Of a stretch of 64,000 nt of DNA, positions 42,824 to 56,516 are shown piece by piece (positions within the stretch are counted from its first letter, which is position 1; each line of letters begins with the position of its first letter). The notes beneath the pieces were generated by a model. The model ran no database searches, had not been told where the DNA came from, and saw nothing but the letters and a program-made list of their open reading frames with translations. The DNA comes from Excoecaria cochinchinensis (taxonomy: Eukaryota > Streptophyta > Magnoliopsida > Malpighiales > Euphorbiaceae): assembly GCA_947683425.1 (NCBI GenBank), contig CANTUQ010000101.1, forward strand, positions 27,241,001 to 27,305,000, written 5' to 3'. A program made the translations under genes and the position numbers.

Positions 42824-45800
42824 TGTAACATCCTTATCACTTCCGTACACTGCATACATTACATTGTTTATACTATTGTGGTATTTTTTTTTCCTTATCC
42901 TTTCATTTATTGATAAGAACTATCATATAACTAACATATCACAATCAATGCAGATCAACCATTTTATTTATTACATCATTCAATAACTATTAATCATATC
43001 CATAATATACAACACTTACTAAAATACAAAAGTCTTATATATACATGCCATTAACATTAACAAACTTACTATTCTTAACTTCGATCTGAAGGTTTGATCT
43101 AGTCTCGAAGCTCAAAGCATGCCTGCTCCTCAAACGTCCTACTCATTATCTGTACGCAGTCAAATAAATTACGTGCAAAGTATTAAAAATGCCTAGTGGT
43201 GATTACGAATCTAAAAATTTTATATCTAACTTAGTCACATATATACAGGCTTACACTTTGGTCCTCATATTCAGGCTTAACAATGTCCTATCACTATTTA
43301 TTCTTTCATCATTCTTAAGTTTCTTAGTTTACCATTCATATGATTTTAATGACAATTTTTTTTTTCATTCTTTTCTACCTTGCACTCTAAACTTACTATC
43401 TTACTCGTAAACTATTCACTTTGGCCCTTTTCACTCACTCTTTGACTTATTACTATTTTAGATTTTTCTTTAGTATTTTTTTCACTTATCTTATTTCCGT
43501 TTAACTTTCTCCCTTCTTACTTGCACTCTAGCCTTATTTCTTATAATTACTCCTTCTACTTCTTTATTTTTAAATATCTACATTTCAGTCCTTTCACTTC
43601 ATCGACTTTATTTAATACATTTTACACTACAATACATTTTACTCTTATATCACCTTTACTTTCCATTTACTTCATTTCACTTCATATACTTCTATAATGC
43701 ATTTTATCTTAACAATTTCTCAAGCCAATTTAAATCACTTACTAAACTTCGGTCAATATCATTTGTACCTATTAATTGATTGATATGAAATTTACAACAT
43801 ACCCTCACATTCCTATACATTTACTTGCCCGTCCGTATTAAGTTCTTTCTTTATAATTAGATCACTTAATCACTCATTTGGTTATTTTCATTCATTAATT
43901 CTATTATTTAACTTAATTACCCTTTTACACTTTATTTACGATTTTGCTCCTTCAATAACCACCTGTTTACTATTATGGCATTACTTTATTTGTGTTACTT
44001 AACTAAACACTATTTTCACTTCACTTTTTATTTTATTCTATTGGTTACCATCAATATGGTAAAAGTTCACATTGGTCCCTAATCTTTCATTAAATTACAA
44101 ATTTGCCATTTTACATCATAATTACACTTTTGCCACTCGTTCATTTCTTTTTTCATCTAAAATCATTATTTGACTTATAAATTATATTTTAGTCCTCATA
44201 TTGGCATTTTCATGTCAAAATTATAGTTTAGTCCTTGAACTTTACATTCTCTATGTAAAGGTCAGTTCAATTTCTTTTTTTTTTCCATTTATTAACTATA
44301 TTTATACATTTATTCACCTTTTTTTAACTTATAATTTACCAATTAGTCTTACGAATAATTATTTTTACGGTAAATTAGGTTTTAGTTTTTAAACTTTTAT
44401 TTTCTTTTAAGTGAGTCCTTTTTCACTCAAATTATCATTTTCACTTCAATTTTTACATTTTCAAATCATTTTACTATTCTTACCCATTTAACTTATCTTT
44501 TGGGCAATTTACCTTTTTCACGCTAAACTTTTTATTTCTTTCAATTAAGTCATTTTTCTTTTCAATTCTCACATCATTTTACTTTTTGCATTTTCATTTA
44601 AACACTCACTTTCATTTTACTTTTTATAATTTCATATTACTTTTATAATTATGCCCCTAATATCACTCCGGTAGAAGTCTGTGAACCAGATAAACAGGGT
44701 GTAGATCCTGTGGTCCACAACAGAAAAGAGTGACTCCAAAGGACCACTAGTAGTATCACTCAACACTTCATCACTGTTCATTTTATCACTTTTCACTTTT
44801 CATTTTGGTAGTCTGTCATTGGCTTACTCGGTGGAGTCGTTATGATCCACAACAGTACAGTACAGATCCCCTATGACTAGCTATTATATCTTGAACTAGA
44901 CCAATTACCAGATACTACTAAGGGCAAGTACTTTCTTAAAAAAATTTTAAATACACTTTTCACATTTTCAGTACTTTCACTTACTTTTACACTTCACTTC
45001 ATTATCAATTCAATACCCTAATCAATCACTATTCTGATCAATTAGGCATAATTCTCATCATATACTTATTTTTCATAATAAGCATACTTTGTTCATTAAA
45101 TGGCCAAGAATTCAAGGCCACATTATTCTTTCCTTATCATTTTCACTTTACCTATTCAATTAATTAAAAGTTATATTAATTATAGATCTAATTTCAATCA
45201 TTTCAACCTTTGGCATTATTTTCCACCATGGACATAATGGGAAATTAATCTCAAACATTCAATTAAATACATATACTTTCAATTTATACACATATTCATT
45301 TATTTGTCTAACTTATCACTATCATATATATTATACAAACTATCACATGTTACCTTGCTATCCCATTCTGCCATCTTAAGCATTTTCCTCTATCACTATA
45401 TTTTTCATTCATTTAATAATTATTCTACTAAATTAAACTTCAATTCACATGCATATACCTTTTTATCTTTCTAAATCACAAGATACACAAAATATATACT
45501 CATGGATACCATTATGTTCCACTATGATCAAACCTTACACTTAGATTTCTTTCAAATTAACCATTCCAATTAGCTTAATTAACATTCTCAAACTCAATTA
45601 TCACTTTAATTTCAATTACCCATTCATTTTACATACAATTACTATTTAAACCTAATACAAAACCCTAATTTTTCACATGAAAATAATTAGATTAGGCAAT
45701 CACAAACGTTAATTTCTCATAAAAATGAATCCATAATTCTTAAAATATACTCATTAGACTCTAACAATATTTTCGGACCAATCGGAACCCATTTTTCGGT

Positions 45801-46267
45801 CCAGTAATTAATTATCAATCCAATACTCCAATTTTTCAATGTTACCAAAATTAAATCTTTCAATACCATTAAATTCTAATCATCAATACGAGTGTGTCCA
45901 TAATTTCAAAATATTTTTTCGAAATCTGTAGCTTAAGATATGGTCTGGTCAAAACTGATCAACCGGACTGAAAAACCTTCAGACGGCCTGGCCGTCCCTC
46001 AAGACCGAGGGCATGGCCTTCTGTCACCACAAATGCCCATCTATGGTGACAGATGTCCTGAACCCTCCTTTTTTATTATTTCGCACTTTTCGAATCCATT
46101 TGACCTCCGTTTGATCTCAATTTTTTTCCTACGGACTTCTGCTAATATGCTCTATCCAATTATTCAATAAAATATTTTTTAACTCCAGAAGGTACTATTC
46201 ACCCTAGTATCACTATTCAATATCGAAAAATACTATTCACGTATAACTCGGCATTGGGGTTGTTACA
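42824..46267. mobile_element. Probable solo LTR C (3.4 kb) in the LINE
   Basis: Starts TGTAACATCC, ends GGTTGTTACA, and is flanked by GTTCA (42819-42823 and 46268-46272). It holds no gag or pol. The sequence is strongly biased to C and T on the plus strand, with many CACTTT/CATTTT phrases. Confidence 0.78.
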
Positions 46268-46811
46268 GTTCAAACCTCTAGATCTTTTTCTAAGTGAACT
46301 GATACCCTTCGAGACCCAAATCTACTAAACCACAATCCTCAATTGCTGATCTAAAGCCTTTGATAAGTCGATAAGGATAGTTAGCACCTCCTCGCTTCTC
46401 CAAATGATGGAGGATATTGTTAAAGTCTCCCACAATGCACCAAGGGAGGGTTGAAGAACTGGCAAGACGCATAAGTGTATCCCAAGATTCCCATCTTCTG
46501 TTTTGATCACTGATGCCATAATAACCCGTAAATCTCCACTTACCAAACTCTTCAATAAAGACGGGTCCAAAATACAGACTGCACAATCTTCTTTCCAGAT
46601 GAGGGCTAGCCCACCCCTATGCCCAGCATTATTCACTACACTCATGTTATCAAAGCCCAGTTGAATCCTGACACAATTTATTTTATTAGACCCAGCAAAG
46701 GTCTCAATTAAGAAGATTAATTTTGGCTTTTTAATACGGACAAGGTCCTTTAAAATTTTAATTGCTCGTGGATTGCCAATCCCATGGCAATTCTAGTATA
46801 AGGAACTCATA
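46268..46811 (-). pseudogene. LINE piece 1: endonuclease start
   Basis: Begins at ATG 46811 and holds the apurinic-endonuclease domain of a plant L1-type LINE: NCHGIGNPRAI, GHRGGLALIWK, WCIVGDFNNIL (the GDFN motif) and GLVDLGLEGYQFT. Several Trp codons have become TAG. Together the four pieces add up to about 4 kb, the normal length of LINE ORF2. Confidence 0.85.
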
Positions 46812-46907
46812 ATGACAGACGGCCCTAAGATCCAGAGCATGCCATATTCAAGTTTTTTAGGTCCATTTCCAAATATTTATTACATTAACCATAAGTGAAA
46901 TAAGTAA

Positions 46908-47149
46908 TAAGGATGATCACAAGGCGGGGCGGGGGAGGGGAATGGCTCCCCACCTACTGCCCCGCCCAGGGGTAGGGATTCCCGTCCCTGGCCCTAGTAG
47001 GATTACGGAGGAAAAATTCCTGCCTTCCCCACAATCAAAATTACTTAAAATAATTAATTATAACTAAAATATTGTGTTAAATAATTAAATATAATTAAAT
47101 ATATTTAATAATTAAAAATTTAATTTATAATATTAAAAAAAGCATATAT

Positions 47150-47202
<53 letters not shown>

Positions 47203-47677
47203 CTGACATTTTATTTTTTGTCATGAATGCTATGCCTTTATTGCATTATTGTCACTTATTTATAGCAAACACTTGTACCCCTCTCCTTTTAAATATCTAA
47301 TGTGAGATAACTTAAGGCATCATTTACTCTCTTAAGTTATCTCATATCGAATATTTATACCAAACACTTGAACTGCTCTCCTTTTAAATATCAAAATTAT
47401 CCCACATTAAATATTTAAAATAAGAGCGGGTCCACATTCTTGTTATAAATAAGTGAAAATAATTGCCTACAAGACAAAAAATATATTTTAGGGGTTGAGA
47501 AAAATGAAAATACATATAATAATAAAATTTATAATGAATAATTTTTGGGGTCGGAAAATCTGTGGGGCGGATGCCATGCTCCCCGTTCCCGCCCAAAATC
47601 AATTTCGAAAATTTTTTTATCCCCATTTCTGTTCCCGCGAAGGAAAAAAACGGGAATTCTTTGTCCGTGATCATCCC
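46908..47677. repeat. Possible hAT-like MITE with G+C-rich ends
   Basis: Short inverted ends GGATGATCAC (46911-46920) and GTGATCATCC (47666-47675), with CG-rich stretches (GGCGGGGCGGGGGAGGGG; CCCCGTTCCCGCCC) inside each end. Flanks share TAAGT only, so the target duplication is not convincing. Confidence 0.4.
47144..47198. repeat. (TA)n microsatellite
   Basis: Nearly pure TA run of about 55 bp inside the possible MITE. Confidence 0.9.
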
Positions 47678-47790
47678 TAGTAAGTTGATATTTGATACCC
47701 TTAATTATTCCAAAATCCAACTTAGGTGTGAACTGAAAATGATGTACAATTTTTTGGCCTTGCAAACGTACGTCTGCAGAAGAATAGACC

Positions 47791-47887
47791 AAGGACAAAG
47801 TAGACATATATGTTAATGGCTAATAAGGTCACATGTGTAATACTCATCCTCCCCATTAAGGACAAAGTAGACATATATATTAATGGC
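47791..47887. repeat. Pair of 30-bp direct repeats
   Basis: AAGGACAAAGTAGACATATA and the ten bases after it occur at 47791-47820 and again at about 47858-47887, with one mismatch. Confidence 0.75.
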
Positions 47888-48123
47888 AGCACATGGCCTA
47901 CATTAATTATTATAGGTCCCAAGATTTCCCGCCTTCTCCTCTCCCTCATTTCTCATCAATATTTTTGCCTAATAACTAACCTGAAAAACTTTATTATAAC
48001 TCGTATTTTCATTTATGGCCAGTAAATATTTTATATATGTAAAGAAAAAAATGCTCCATTTTCTGTCCTTTTCTTATTTCAACTAAAATATCTCTTCAGC
48101 TATAATTCTTATAAGCTATTAAG

Positions 48124-48160
<37 letters not shown>

Positions 48161-49906
48161 TATATGTAATGCATAATTTTGGAAATTTTCTACATGCTCA
48201 TTAATCAGAATATTAAATATTATAAGGCTGCAATTTAGCTGTCTACAGATATTACAACATAGAGAAATAAACGGTACTATAAATGGTGGTTTGTGGCTGC
48301 TACAATAAAAAATTTCTAGGGCATTATTAAAATACCACAGTTTATCTAATTTTGTTTAATATGCCTGTAATTGATTGAATTATTTAAAATAATATTAAAA
48401 AATACACACTTTACTGAAATAATTGCATTATTGACTAAGTATAAAAATAAAAACACATGAATAGAGTAAAATTCACTAAAAAGTACGTATATGTTAGGTG
48501 ATCAAAACTGCATGTTATTACTTGATTTTTGTTTATTTTTGTGTACTCATTTTAGCCGGTTTAGAAACTTTTTACTTATTTTTATAATTTTGACCATTGT
48601 TGAATCAAATTTGTTAGAATAAGATAATTTGCATTCAAGGAGGACAGTTGGAGTGCAAAAGAGCTTTTCACACGTGATAATAAGTTATATAACATTAATA
48701 TATTAGCTAAATTTTTTAATAATTTTTAAAAAAAAAATTGAAATTTTTAATATATATAAAAATAATGTGTGTCAAGTTAAACAAATAAAGGAAAAGAATT
48801 ATTAGCATTAGATAAATTTATTTTAATAATTTTATATTTTTTTAAGTATTTTTGCTGCAATTTTTTTTATTATCTTAGTTAATTTGAAGTTTTAATTTTT
48901 TTTTTAATTAGCAATTAATAAGTATAATCATTTATCCAATTAGAGATGATCATGGAACGATTAATTTATTTACTTATTAAGTATTAATTCTTAAAAATAG
49001 AGTTGCTTATATTCACAAAAAAATATTTATTTTAACAAAAAATGATAGCATATTACAGTAAAAAAATTTTAATTTTTAAGTACTTGGACATTTTAATTTT
49101 ATTATGAATATATTTTATAATGGTAGTGATTAATCAAAAAAATATTGTTTAAACAGTCCAAAAATTTGAAACCGATACCGATTAAACAATAGTAATTGAC
49201 TAATTAAGGGTTAATATTTTGAAAAAAATCGATATTAATAAATTAATTTTTTTGAGATCTATGAGGGGACTAATATGTTTATGCCCTGGTGAGCACAAAA
49301 AGACAGTAAAGAAAAGTTCTATCCGTATGATTGAGGTGATGTGTGGAACTAACTTTCCATGGAAGCGTAAATAGAGAGGTTTAATTGAGTTTTTGTGGAT
49401 GGAATTTTCCACAAGAAATTATGGATCTCATTTTGACGTGAAGCGTTTCATCGTAGAGGACGGTGCAAAGACAAAACCTGGGTTAGTAGCATTATATATA
49501 CATTAATTGAGCACGTTTTTAGTATTTCGCTAGCTAGAAAAAATAAATTGAAGATTTAGAGTATCTCAATTATAATTTACAAAATTTATGTTAACATTAA
49601 AATTCTAACAAGATAAAAATTTAAAAAATAGAAATAAATTTTAAATATTTGCATTTATTCAAATTTATTTTTATGTATCCCATAATATCCATATAAATTT
49701 AATGAAAACTAAGGATACCTCTTTAAAATTAAACTAGACATAGTCTCCCGATGTGTGGTATAATATATGTGAAGAAAATATAAAAAAAAAAAAAACTAAT
49801 ATTACATTTGAAGAGAGTAAAAAAAAAATTATTAAAAAATTAAATTCAAAAGATGTAAGAAAGAGAAAAAAAATATATTGTGGAATATGTTTGGGGTAAA
49901 GAGTTT
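47888..49906. other. AT-rich intergenic region
   Basis: Contains an (ATT)n microsatellite at 48128-48160 and long A/T runs. No gene seen. Confidence 0.5.
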
Positions 49907-50290
49907 TCTTTTTTGGCTGAAGCTTTTTCTTTCTCAGTGTATGTTCAGAACTGAAATTCACAAATATTAGACATGCATTAATAATAATCACAATAATAGC
50001 CTTGAATCGAATTGTTGTTAAAGTAAGAGAATACTGACGGTACAATCTTGCAGCTTTGCTTCGATTTAAAGGAATGGTAGGCTTTCGAGCAAATGAATGT
50101 AAGGTTGTCTCTCCATTGCTGTCTGTTTTAGCGCCCAGCGACTTCTTTTAATTTCTTGTACGACTTGGAGCGCAACGTCTCAAAGCAAAGTTTATACGTA
50201 ATCAATTGTTTGTCCATTAACTGGTATAATCTAAAGATAGAATTAAATAGAATGAGAAGTGAGCTCACCATAATTAAATATTAGACTCAA
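49907..50290 (-). pseudogene. Duplicated fragment of the ankyrin/PGG gene
   Basis: Matches about 7487-7875 with scattered differences. It carries intron 1 in part, exon 2 (with the NGETALH-type ankyrin piece), intron 2 and the start of exon 3. Introns are retained, so it arose by DNA duplication and not through mRNA. It cannot make a protein. Confidence 0.85.
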
Positions 50291-50899
50291 TTAATGAGAG
50301 CAATAAGTACAAACATGCAAGCATGCATCCACACACACACACGTGTATGTGTTTGTACACACACTTGTATACATGTATTAAAATAATTTAGAAAATATCT
50401 TTTATTTGTTATCAAATCTCTTATTTATTTTAGAAAAATGAAAATTTTATTTTCTATTTTAAAAAATTGATTAAAATAAACATGATTTTTTTTTGAAAAA
50501 TTTTCTGAAAAACTGAAATAATTTTATGTAAGTAAACATCTCCTTAGATTCAGATTCTATTTTTTCTCTTGAAACTGCTTGCTTCCTTTCAAAAATTTTG
50601 ATCAGTTAATTTTAACTTTGCTTATTAGATTTTTTTATTTTTATTGAAAAGTTACAAAATAAAATGTTTTAATATTGAGAATATAGTTAAATTTGGAGAA
50701 ATATTTCAAAAAAATTTACTTTGGCTAGAATTCGAAATCAACTTAATGAATTAAGAAGACAAGTGAAAAAAATGATCTAACAAGTTAACAACTATCTATT
50801 TTGGGAGATTTTACATGCACTGATGTTAACATAATCCAAAACAATCAGATAAAAAATTATCCACATATATAATAGCATTGATTTTTTTTTTTTTTTAAT

Positions 50900-51003
50900 G
50901 AGAACAGGAGAGCGTTAGATTGAGAGATTTTTTTATTACTATAACAACCAAATATAAGTCCAGATTTAGGTGGAGAACAGGAGAGCGTTAGATTGAGAGA
51001 TTC
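50900..51003. repeat. Pair of 30-bp direct repeats
   Basis: GAGAACAGGAGAGCGTTAGA and the ten bases after it occur at about 50900-50929 and 50973-51002. Seen directly; origin unknown. A (CA)n run lies nearby at 50330-50345. Confidence 0.75.
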
Positions 51004-52647
51004 AGGCTCTTGAGGAATCGAAAGAGTCAATATCCCCCCAGTAAACCAAATTTCCGACTAAACCAAATTTCTTCTTGAAGTCACGATTGCGAAGAAGTTT
51101 TCAAATTTTTTAATCAGAACTTGTAGTTCAAATTTAAGCAATTTTACCCGAATCTATATTGATGGTCTAAAGGTTTTGGGTCATATTTGAGCTATTTACG
51201 GATTAAATCGAATTTAGAAAGGGATCAAATTCACGGGTTGGAAAACATTGGACTTGTACAGGAGTTACAGGCCTAAGTGCCTGATTTAGACAGGACATGA
51301 GAAATTATAGGCCCCAACCTAAAGCCTGAATCAGACACAAGCCAGCAAAACTCGAAACCCTATAGGCCCTTATCCCTCAAAACAAAAGCTCAGAATAGCC
51401 CAATGTCATATTTTATTTGCTTACTTTTCTTTTACATTAATTTAATTTAATTTTATTCTCACACTTTGTTTTTAACCATCACACTTACTAGTTACTACAC
51501 ATAAATTAAGAGTGTTCATATAGTTATTGGTAATAACTATAAGTAATAATGCATATCAGTTGATTAGAAAATAATAATTTTTTTTTTTGATTGAACGATT
51601 CACATTGAAGCACACAATTAATAATACTATAACATATAATGATTATCCATAAATTAAAATAAATGCTCATACAAGAATTCAAACTAGACCATATGCTCTC
51701 TGAGGAAGGTTGGTTTAAACAAATTTATTATTTTAATTTGTTTTTGCTGCCGGTTGAGTATAATACTTTTGCAGTTCATAAAAACAATCAGATGGCTGTT
51801 TAATAAATAAATTAAATAAAAATAAGACAATATGTAGAATATATTAATATAGATTCATATGCTTAACTTGCAATAGAGGCAGTCAATGAGCTCTCTAATC
51901 TCAATTATAGTTGTGATTTTGGAAATACGTCACTGTTGACGAGTCTAATGACATCATCGGTAACTTAAGCAGATGTATACATAAGAAAGTAACCAATTTA
52001 ATTATTTTATTCCCAATAATTTAACTACTATTTATTTTTTTAATATTTGAGATTTTTTAAATGTTTCAACAGTTGGGTGGTTCCCAATTTAACTATAATT
52101 TATATATTTTGTTATGATCATTAAACCTGAATCCAGGTGTATTAAGTCTTGAAAGCCATGTAGTACATGACAATTTCAATGTTGAATGGTACTAAAAAGC
52201 TTCATCGACCAACTAATTAATGGAAACGCATAAAAAAATAATAATAATGGAAATTGCAGAAAATGAGAGAATTCTCGTGTGTTTCTAGATAATTTTGTCC
52301 CCTACGCTCCATTAATTTCTAAATAAAATCTCAAAAATGAATCTGAAACCAATTACAATTCACAATCACAAGCATTTGACTATTTTGGATGTGGCTTTTA
52401 GATACTCTAATGGCTTTATATATTTACCCAATCAGGCATACATATGGAAATAATAGTGAAAGGGATAGATTAAGAAGAAAAGTAGAATAAATGGGTTCTT
52501 TCTCATTTTTTTGTAAAATGTCAAACCACAAATCGAGTCAGACTTCACGAGATTTTTATTTTATTTTATTTTTTTCACTTATGCCATATTCAATCAGATA
52601 GACAGATTCAGTTCCCAACTTCCCATCCATTCTCATCTTAAATATTA
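51004..52647. other. AT-rich intergenic region
   Basis: No ORF or bounded repeat was recognised. Confidence 0.5.
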
Positions 52648-52898
52648 CTCCCTCCGTTTTTATATGTTTGACGTTTAAGGTTATTTGGCAAAACCAATAA
52701 CCTATTAAATAGGCTATGGATATGACTAATTTATCCTTATTAATCTCCTCATTGAAAATAGTGTTCATTTAAGAGAGCAAATTAATTAAGGGCAAATATG
52801 GGACAAACTAACCAAAAGTATATCAAAAGTTTCAAAAGTCATTCATAAAAGAATTTTTTAACAATTCTTAAACGTCAAACATAAAAAACCGGAGGGAG
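52648..52898. mobile_element. Stowaway MITE
   Basis: 251 bp with terminal inverted repeats CTCCCTCCGTTTTTATATGT and ACATAAAAAACCGGAGGGAG, flanked by the dinucleotide TA on both sides. Ends, size and TA duplication are those of Stowaway elements mobilised by Tc1/mariner transposases. Confidence 0.92.
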
Positions 52899-52900
52899 TA

Positions 52901-53928
52901 AAGGATAAGAATAACCCATCATCATTAAAGGATAACAAGAACCCATCAAAGTCCCTGAAAAAAAAAACATCATCCATGTATATTACCTGTCTCAGTAATG
53001 GGTGGGGTGGGTTTGGTTTGGTTTGAATTGGAAATGGCTAAAGCTGTCCACTAAGTGGAAGACTTTTATGTTGTTCTTGTATTCTACAATATTAATTTAC
53101 TTTTGTTTCTACTAATTAAGTCAACCTAATTAATAGATTGATATATATGAAAGTTACTGAAGATAATTATATATGCCTAAAGCAATATTCTTTTGAGTTA
53201 TTTTATTCTATTCAGCACCTAAATAATGACTATTGATTTTAGAATATATAGGCCAAAAAAAAAAGTGTTTTTTCAACTGTGTGAAATTGTTAATTTTGTA
53301 CCTTAAGGGATTAAATGGAATGGGATGAATGGTCCCAACCGAAAGTTTCCGAGTTCAAATTTTGATAATAGAAGATATTTTAAATATTTGAAAATGAACA
53401 CTTCACTTTTTTTTTTCACGAGCCTATCCGATTGGAATTCGAATTAATCGGACTAATAGATTTCGGATATCATAAGTATTAAACTAAAAAATATAGAGAT
53501 CAAAAGTGACTATTTGGAGTAGTAATACGATGACCACACATCTGTACACTTATATCACGTGCATCATTTCAATCTGACAATCTAAATATATATGTCTCAC
53601 ATCACATCCGGACTGTTTGTGATTCAATAAAGCAAAAAATAACAATTATTTAATGTTTTACCGAGTTTTTAATAAGGAATTAATAGAATAAATATAATTA
53701 TTTTGAGATACAAAATCACAGATTTTGCCTATTTTATCTATTTAGTTAGTAGTGATTAATAGTTGAGTTTTAATTATATCTACGGCTTAGATTGATACTA
53801 TTATCTTTTGATATATACCAAACAAGCAAACTCTGTTAGGTGTTTAGCATTATTTACGTCATTGAATTTCAATATAATTAAATTAAATTTTGTCCACACT
53901 CTCCACATCTCTAAATCGTTTTTGTAGG
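52901..53928. other. Upstream region of the strictosidine synthase-like gene
   Basis: AT-rich, no ORF of interest. Probably contains regulatory DNA of the gene downstream, but no specific site can be supported. Confidence 0.45.
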
Positions 53929-53937
53929 TATAAATAG
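53929..53937 (+). promoter_or_regulatory. Candidate TATA box of the SSL gene
   Basis: TATAAATAG lies 286 bases before the ATG. A weaker TATATTT near 54180 is too close to the ATG to be preferred. Confidence 0.4.
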
Positions 53938-54214
53938 GAATATTAAAATGTAAGTGGATTTCTAAACTAGTACTCCATCTACTACTAATTAATCAAACAA
54001 AGATCCTAATGGACCTAACTAATAACTACTCACTTTGAAGGTAGCCAAAGCATGTGCCCTACCCTATTAGTTTACTTGTCATTCCAACCCTAATTTGCAA
54101 CGCCAATACTTATTAGTTAGGTTGTAGTTAAAATTCTTCTCCATCTACTATCAAGCATTCCCTTTTACTCAGCTCCTCTCTATATTTCTAACCGGAAACT
54201 CAAGAAATCCATCA

Positions 54215-55950
54215 ATGACTCCCTCTAGAATTGCCGCCGGAATCTTCCTCCTCTTAGCTTTGTATTGTGGCGTCGACCCATTTAAGCACAGTGCAATCTC
54301 AGAATTTCCCAACTTCAAGGCGCATAAAGTTGACTTACATGATTGGTCATCCGTTCCTTCTGAGAAAGATACTAATAATTTACTACAAAAATCGGAAATT
54401 AAGTTCTTGAATCAAATTCAAGGCCCTGAAAGCATTGCTTTTGATCTTCTTGGGCGTGGGCCTTATACCGGTATTGCTGATGGCAGAATTGTCTTTTGGG
54501 ACGGTAATAAATGGGTCGATTTCGCTTACACTTCGCCTAATAGGTTAGTCCTTTTTTATTTTCTTTTTTCCCTTTATCTTTGTTTATGTTATGTTATTGT
54601 GAAAAAACCGGTTAATGCTTATATTATGAATTAACAATGCACCATACTAAGGATGATTCTAGTAATATGTGCATATTGCACAAATTATCATAGTTTCTTT
54701 CTCTGCATGGTATTTACTTATGGTTAACATGAATTAGTAGGTAGAGAAGCATAATTACATAGGATATCGTTTCTCGGATCTTGTTTGATAAACCCATTAC
54801 CTGTTATATATTACTACTTTGTTGAAATGCATTAGAAATTTTGTAGCTTCTTTCGAAATTTTTCCCTTGACTACACCTTTTTTTTGGCATTTGTATTTGC
54901 AATTCAGGTCAGAAATATGTAATCCAAAACCATCACCTTTGAGTTATTTGAAGAATGAGCATATCTGTGGCAGGCCTTTAGGGCTCCGGTTTGATAAGAA
55001 AACCGGTGATTTATACATTGCAGATGCATATTTTGGGCTGATGAAGGTGGGACCAGAAGGTGGTTTGGCGACATCACTAACAACTGTGGCAGAAGGGATC
55101 CCACTCGGATTTACGAATGATCTAGACATTGATGAGGAAGGGAATGTTTATTTTACAGATAGCAGCACTGAATACCAAAGGAGGTAAGATTGTGGACGAC
55201 TCCTAATGCGGCATGTTTTCTTCCTTCTGTTAATGTGGCTACCATGCATTACTTATAATTCCATAATATTTTTCAGGAGTTTCATGCAATTGGTTTTTTC
55301 TTCAGAAAATAGTGGAAGGGTTCTAAAATACAATCCAACTACAAAGGAAACCACTGTCCTTGTGAGAAATCTTCAATTTCCAAATGGTTTGTCCTTAAGC
55401 AAGGATGGTACCTTTTTTCTACTCTGTGAAGGAGCCGTGGGCAGGTGAGTTTGTTTGCTTCTCTTTCATCTATGCTATGATACAATGACCGTGTGCTTTC
55501 TTGAATCAAAATATTTTGTAGTTTATTGCTATTAATTGTAACTGCAGATTGCGCAAATATTGGTTGAAAGGTGAGAAAGCTGGGACTTCTGAAGTATTTG
55601 CTGTCTTACCAGGATTTCCTGACAATGTCAGAACAAATGAAGAGGGTAACTTTTGGGTAGCAATTCACTGTCGTCGCACATATTACACATACATATGTGC
55701 ATTATTCCCAAAATTAAGGACATTTATGCTCAAACTTCCAGTTCCAGCAAATATTCAGTACCTGCTTCATATTGGGGGTTGGCTTCATGCAGCAGCTGTA
55801 AAATACAGCCCAGAAGGTAAGCTTTTGCAAATATTAGAGGACAGTCAAGGGAAGGTTATTAAAGCAATCAGTGAAGTGGAAGAAAAGGATGGAAAACTAT
55901 GGATGGGGAGTGTTATGATGCCTTTTGTTGGAGTTTACAACTTGAACTAG
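54215..55950 (+). CDS. Strictosidine synthase-like protein
   Basis: Member of the strictosidine synthase-like family (six-bladed beta-propeller, Pfam Str_synth). Four exons, 54215-54543, 54908-55183, 55277-55444 and 55548-55950, join in frame to 391 aa, the usual size. The N-terminus has a hydrophobic segment (IAAGIFLLLALYCGV), a signal peptide or anchor for the secretory path. Family motifs are PESIAFDLLGRGPYTGIADG, CGRPLGLRFD, LYIADAYFGL, FTNDLDIDEEGNVYFTDSS, FPNGLSLSKDG and NFWVAIH. True strictosidine synthase condenses tryptamine and secologanin; most relatives in plants without these alkaloids lack the catalytic Glu and may act as hydrolases or in defence. Whether that Glu is here needs an alignment, so no reaction is assigned. 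No damage is visible. Confidence 0.92.
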
Positions 55951-56245
55951 AAAGAAATATTAGGCAGAGAAAATTTGGTCATGTAGAAATAAGCAATTTC
56001 TATTAGCGTTACACTTCTTTGCTTTTTATGATCTTGTGGTTTCTACATATTGGAGAATACTAAAATGTGTTGAACTTGATGAAACCTAATCTACATGTTA
56101 AGTCTGAAATATTTCGTGCATCTCAAAATGCCAATTCTATGAAGTGGGATAAAAACTTTTTTAGACTAAATTAAGGGGTAAAGGGCCAAATATGCCTACA
56201 AAGTATTGAAAATTACGTACATTTGCCTTTTAACTATGTTTTGGG

Positions 56246-56516
56246 CAGTGACGAAGGCAGGACCCTAGGGTCAGGAGAGCACACATTAGGACCCTACGAT
56301 CAGGGAAAGCACACATTATAATTTTATATAAAAAAATAAAAATTAAAAAAATATATAAATTATATCATAACAATATATTGCATTTATAATTTAATTAAAA
56401 AACATATGTGATTATTACTAGATTAAAATTTAAGCGAGGAGACTTAAAATAAATTAAGGGGGCATAATTATAATTTATATATATATTTAAAAACTTTTAA
56501 CGTGACTCCGCCATTA
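56246..56516. mobile_element. hAT-type MITE
   Basis: 271 bp with imperfect inverted ends CAGTGACGAAGGCAGG and (complement of right end) TAATGGCGGAGTCACG. Flanks GTTTTGGG (56238-56245) and ATTTTGGG (56517-56524) form an 8-bp target duplication with one mismatch, the hAT size. No coding capacity. It lies 300 bp past the SSL gene. Confidence 0.75.

Noticed and set aside
49734..50045. 103-codon minus-strand frame
   Set aside because: It reads through intron 2 and flanks of the duplicated ankyrin fragment; not a gene.
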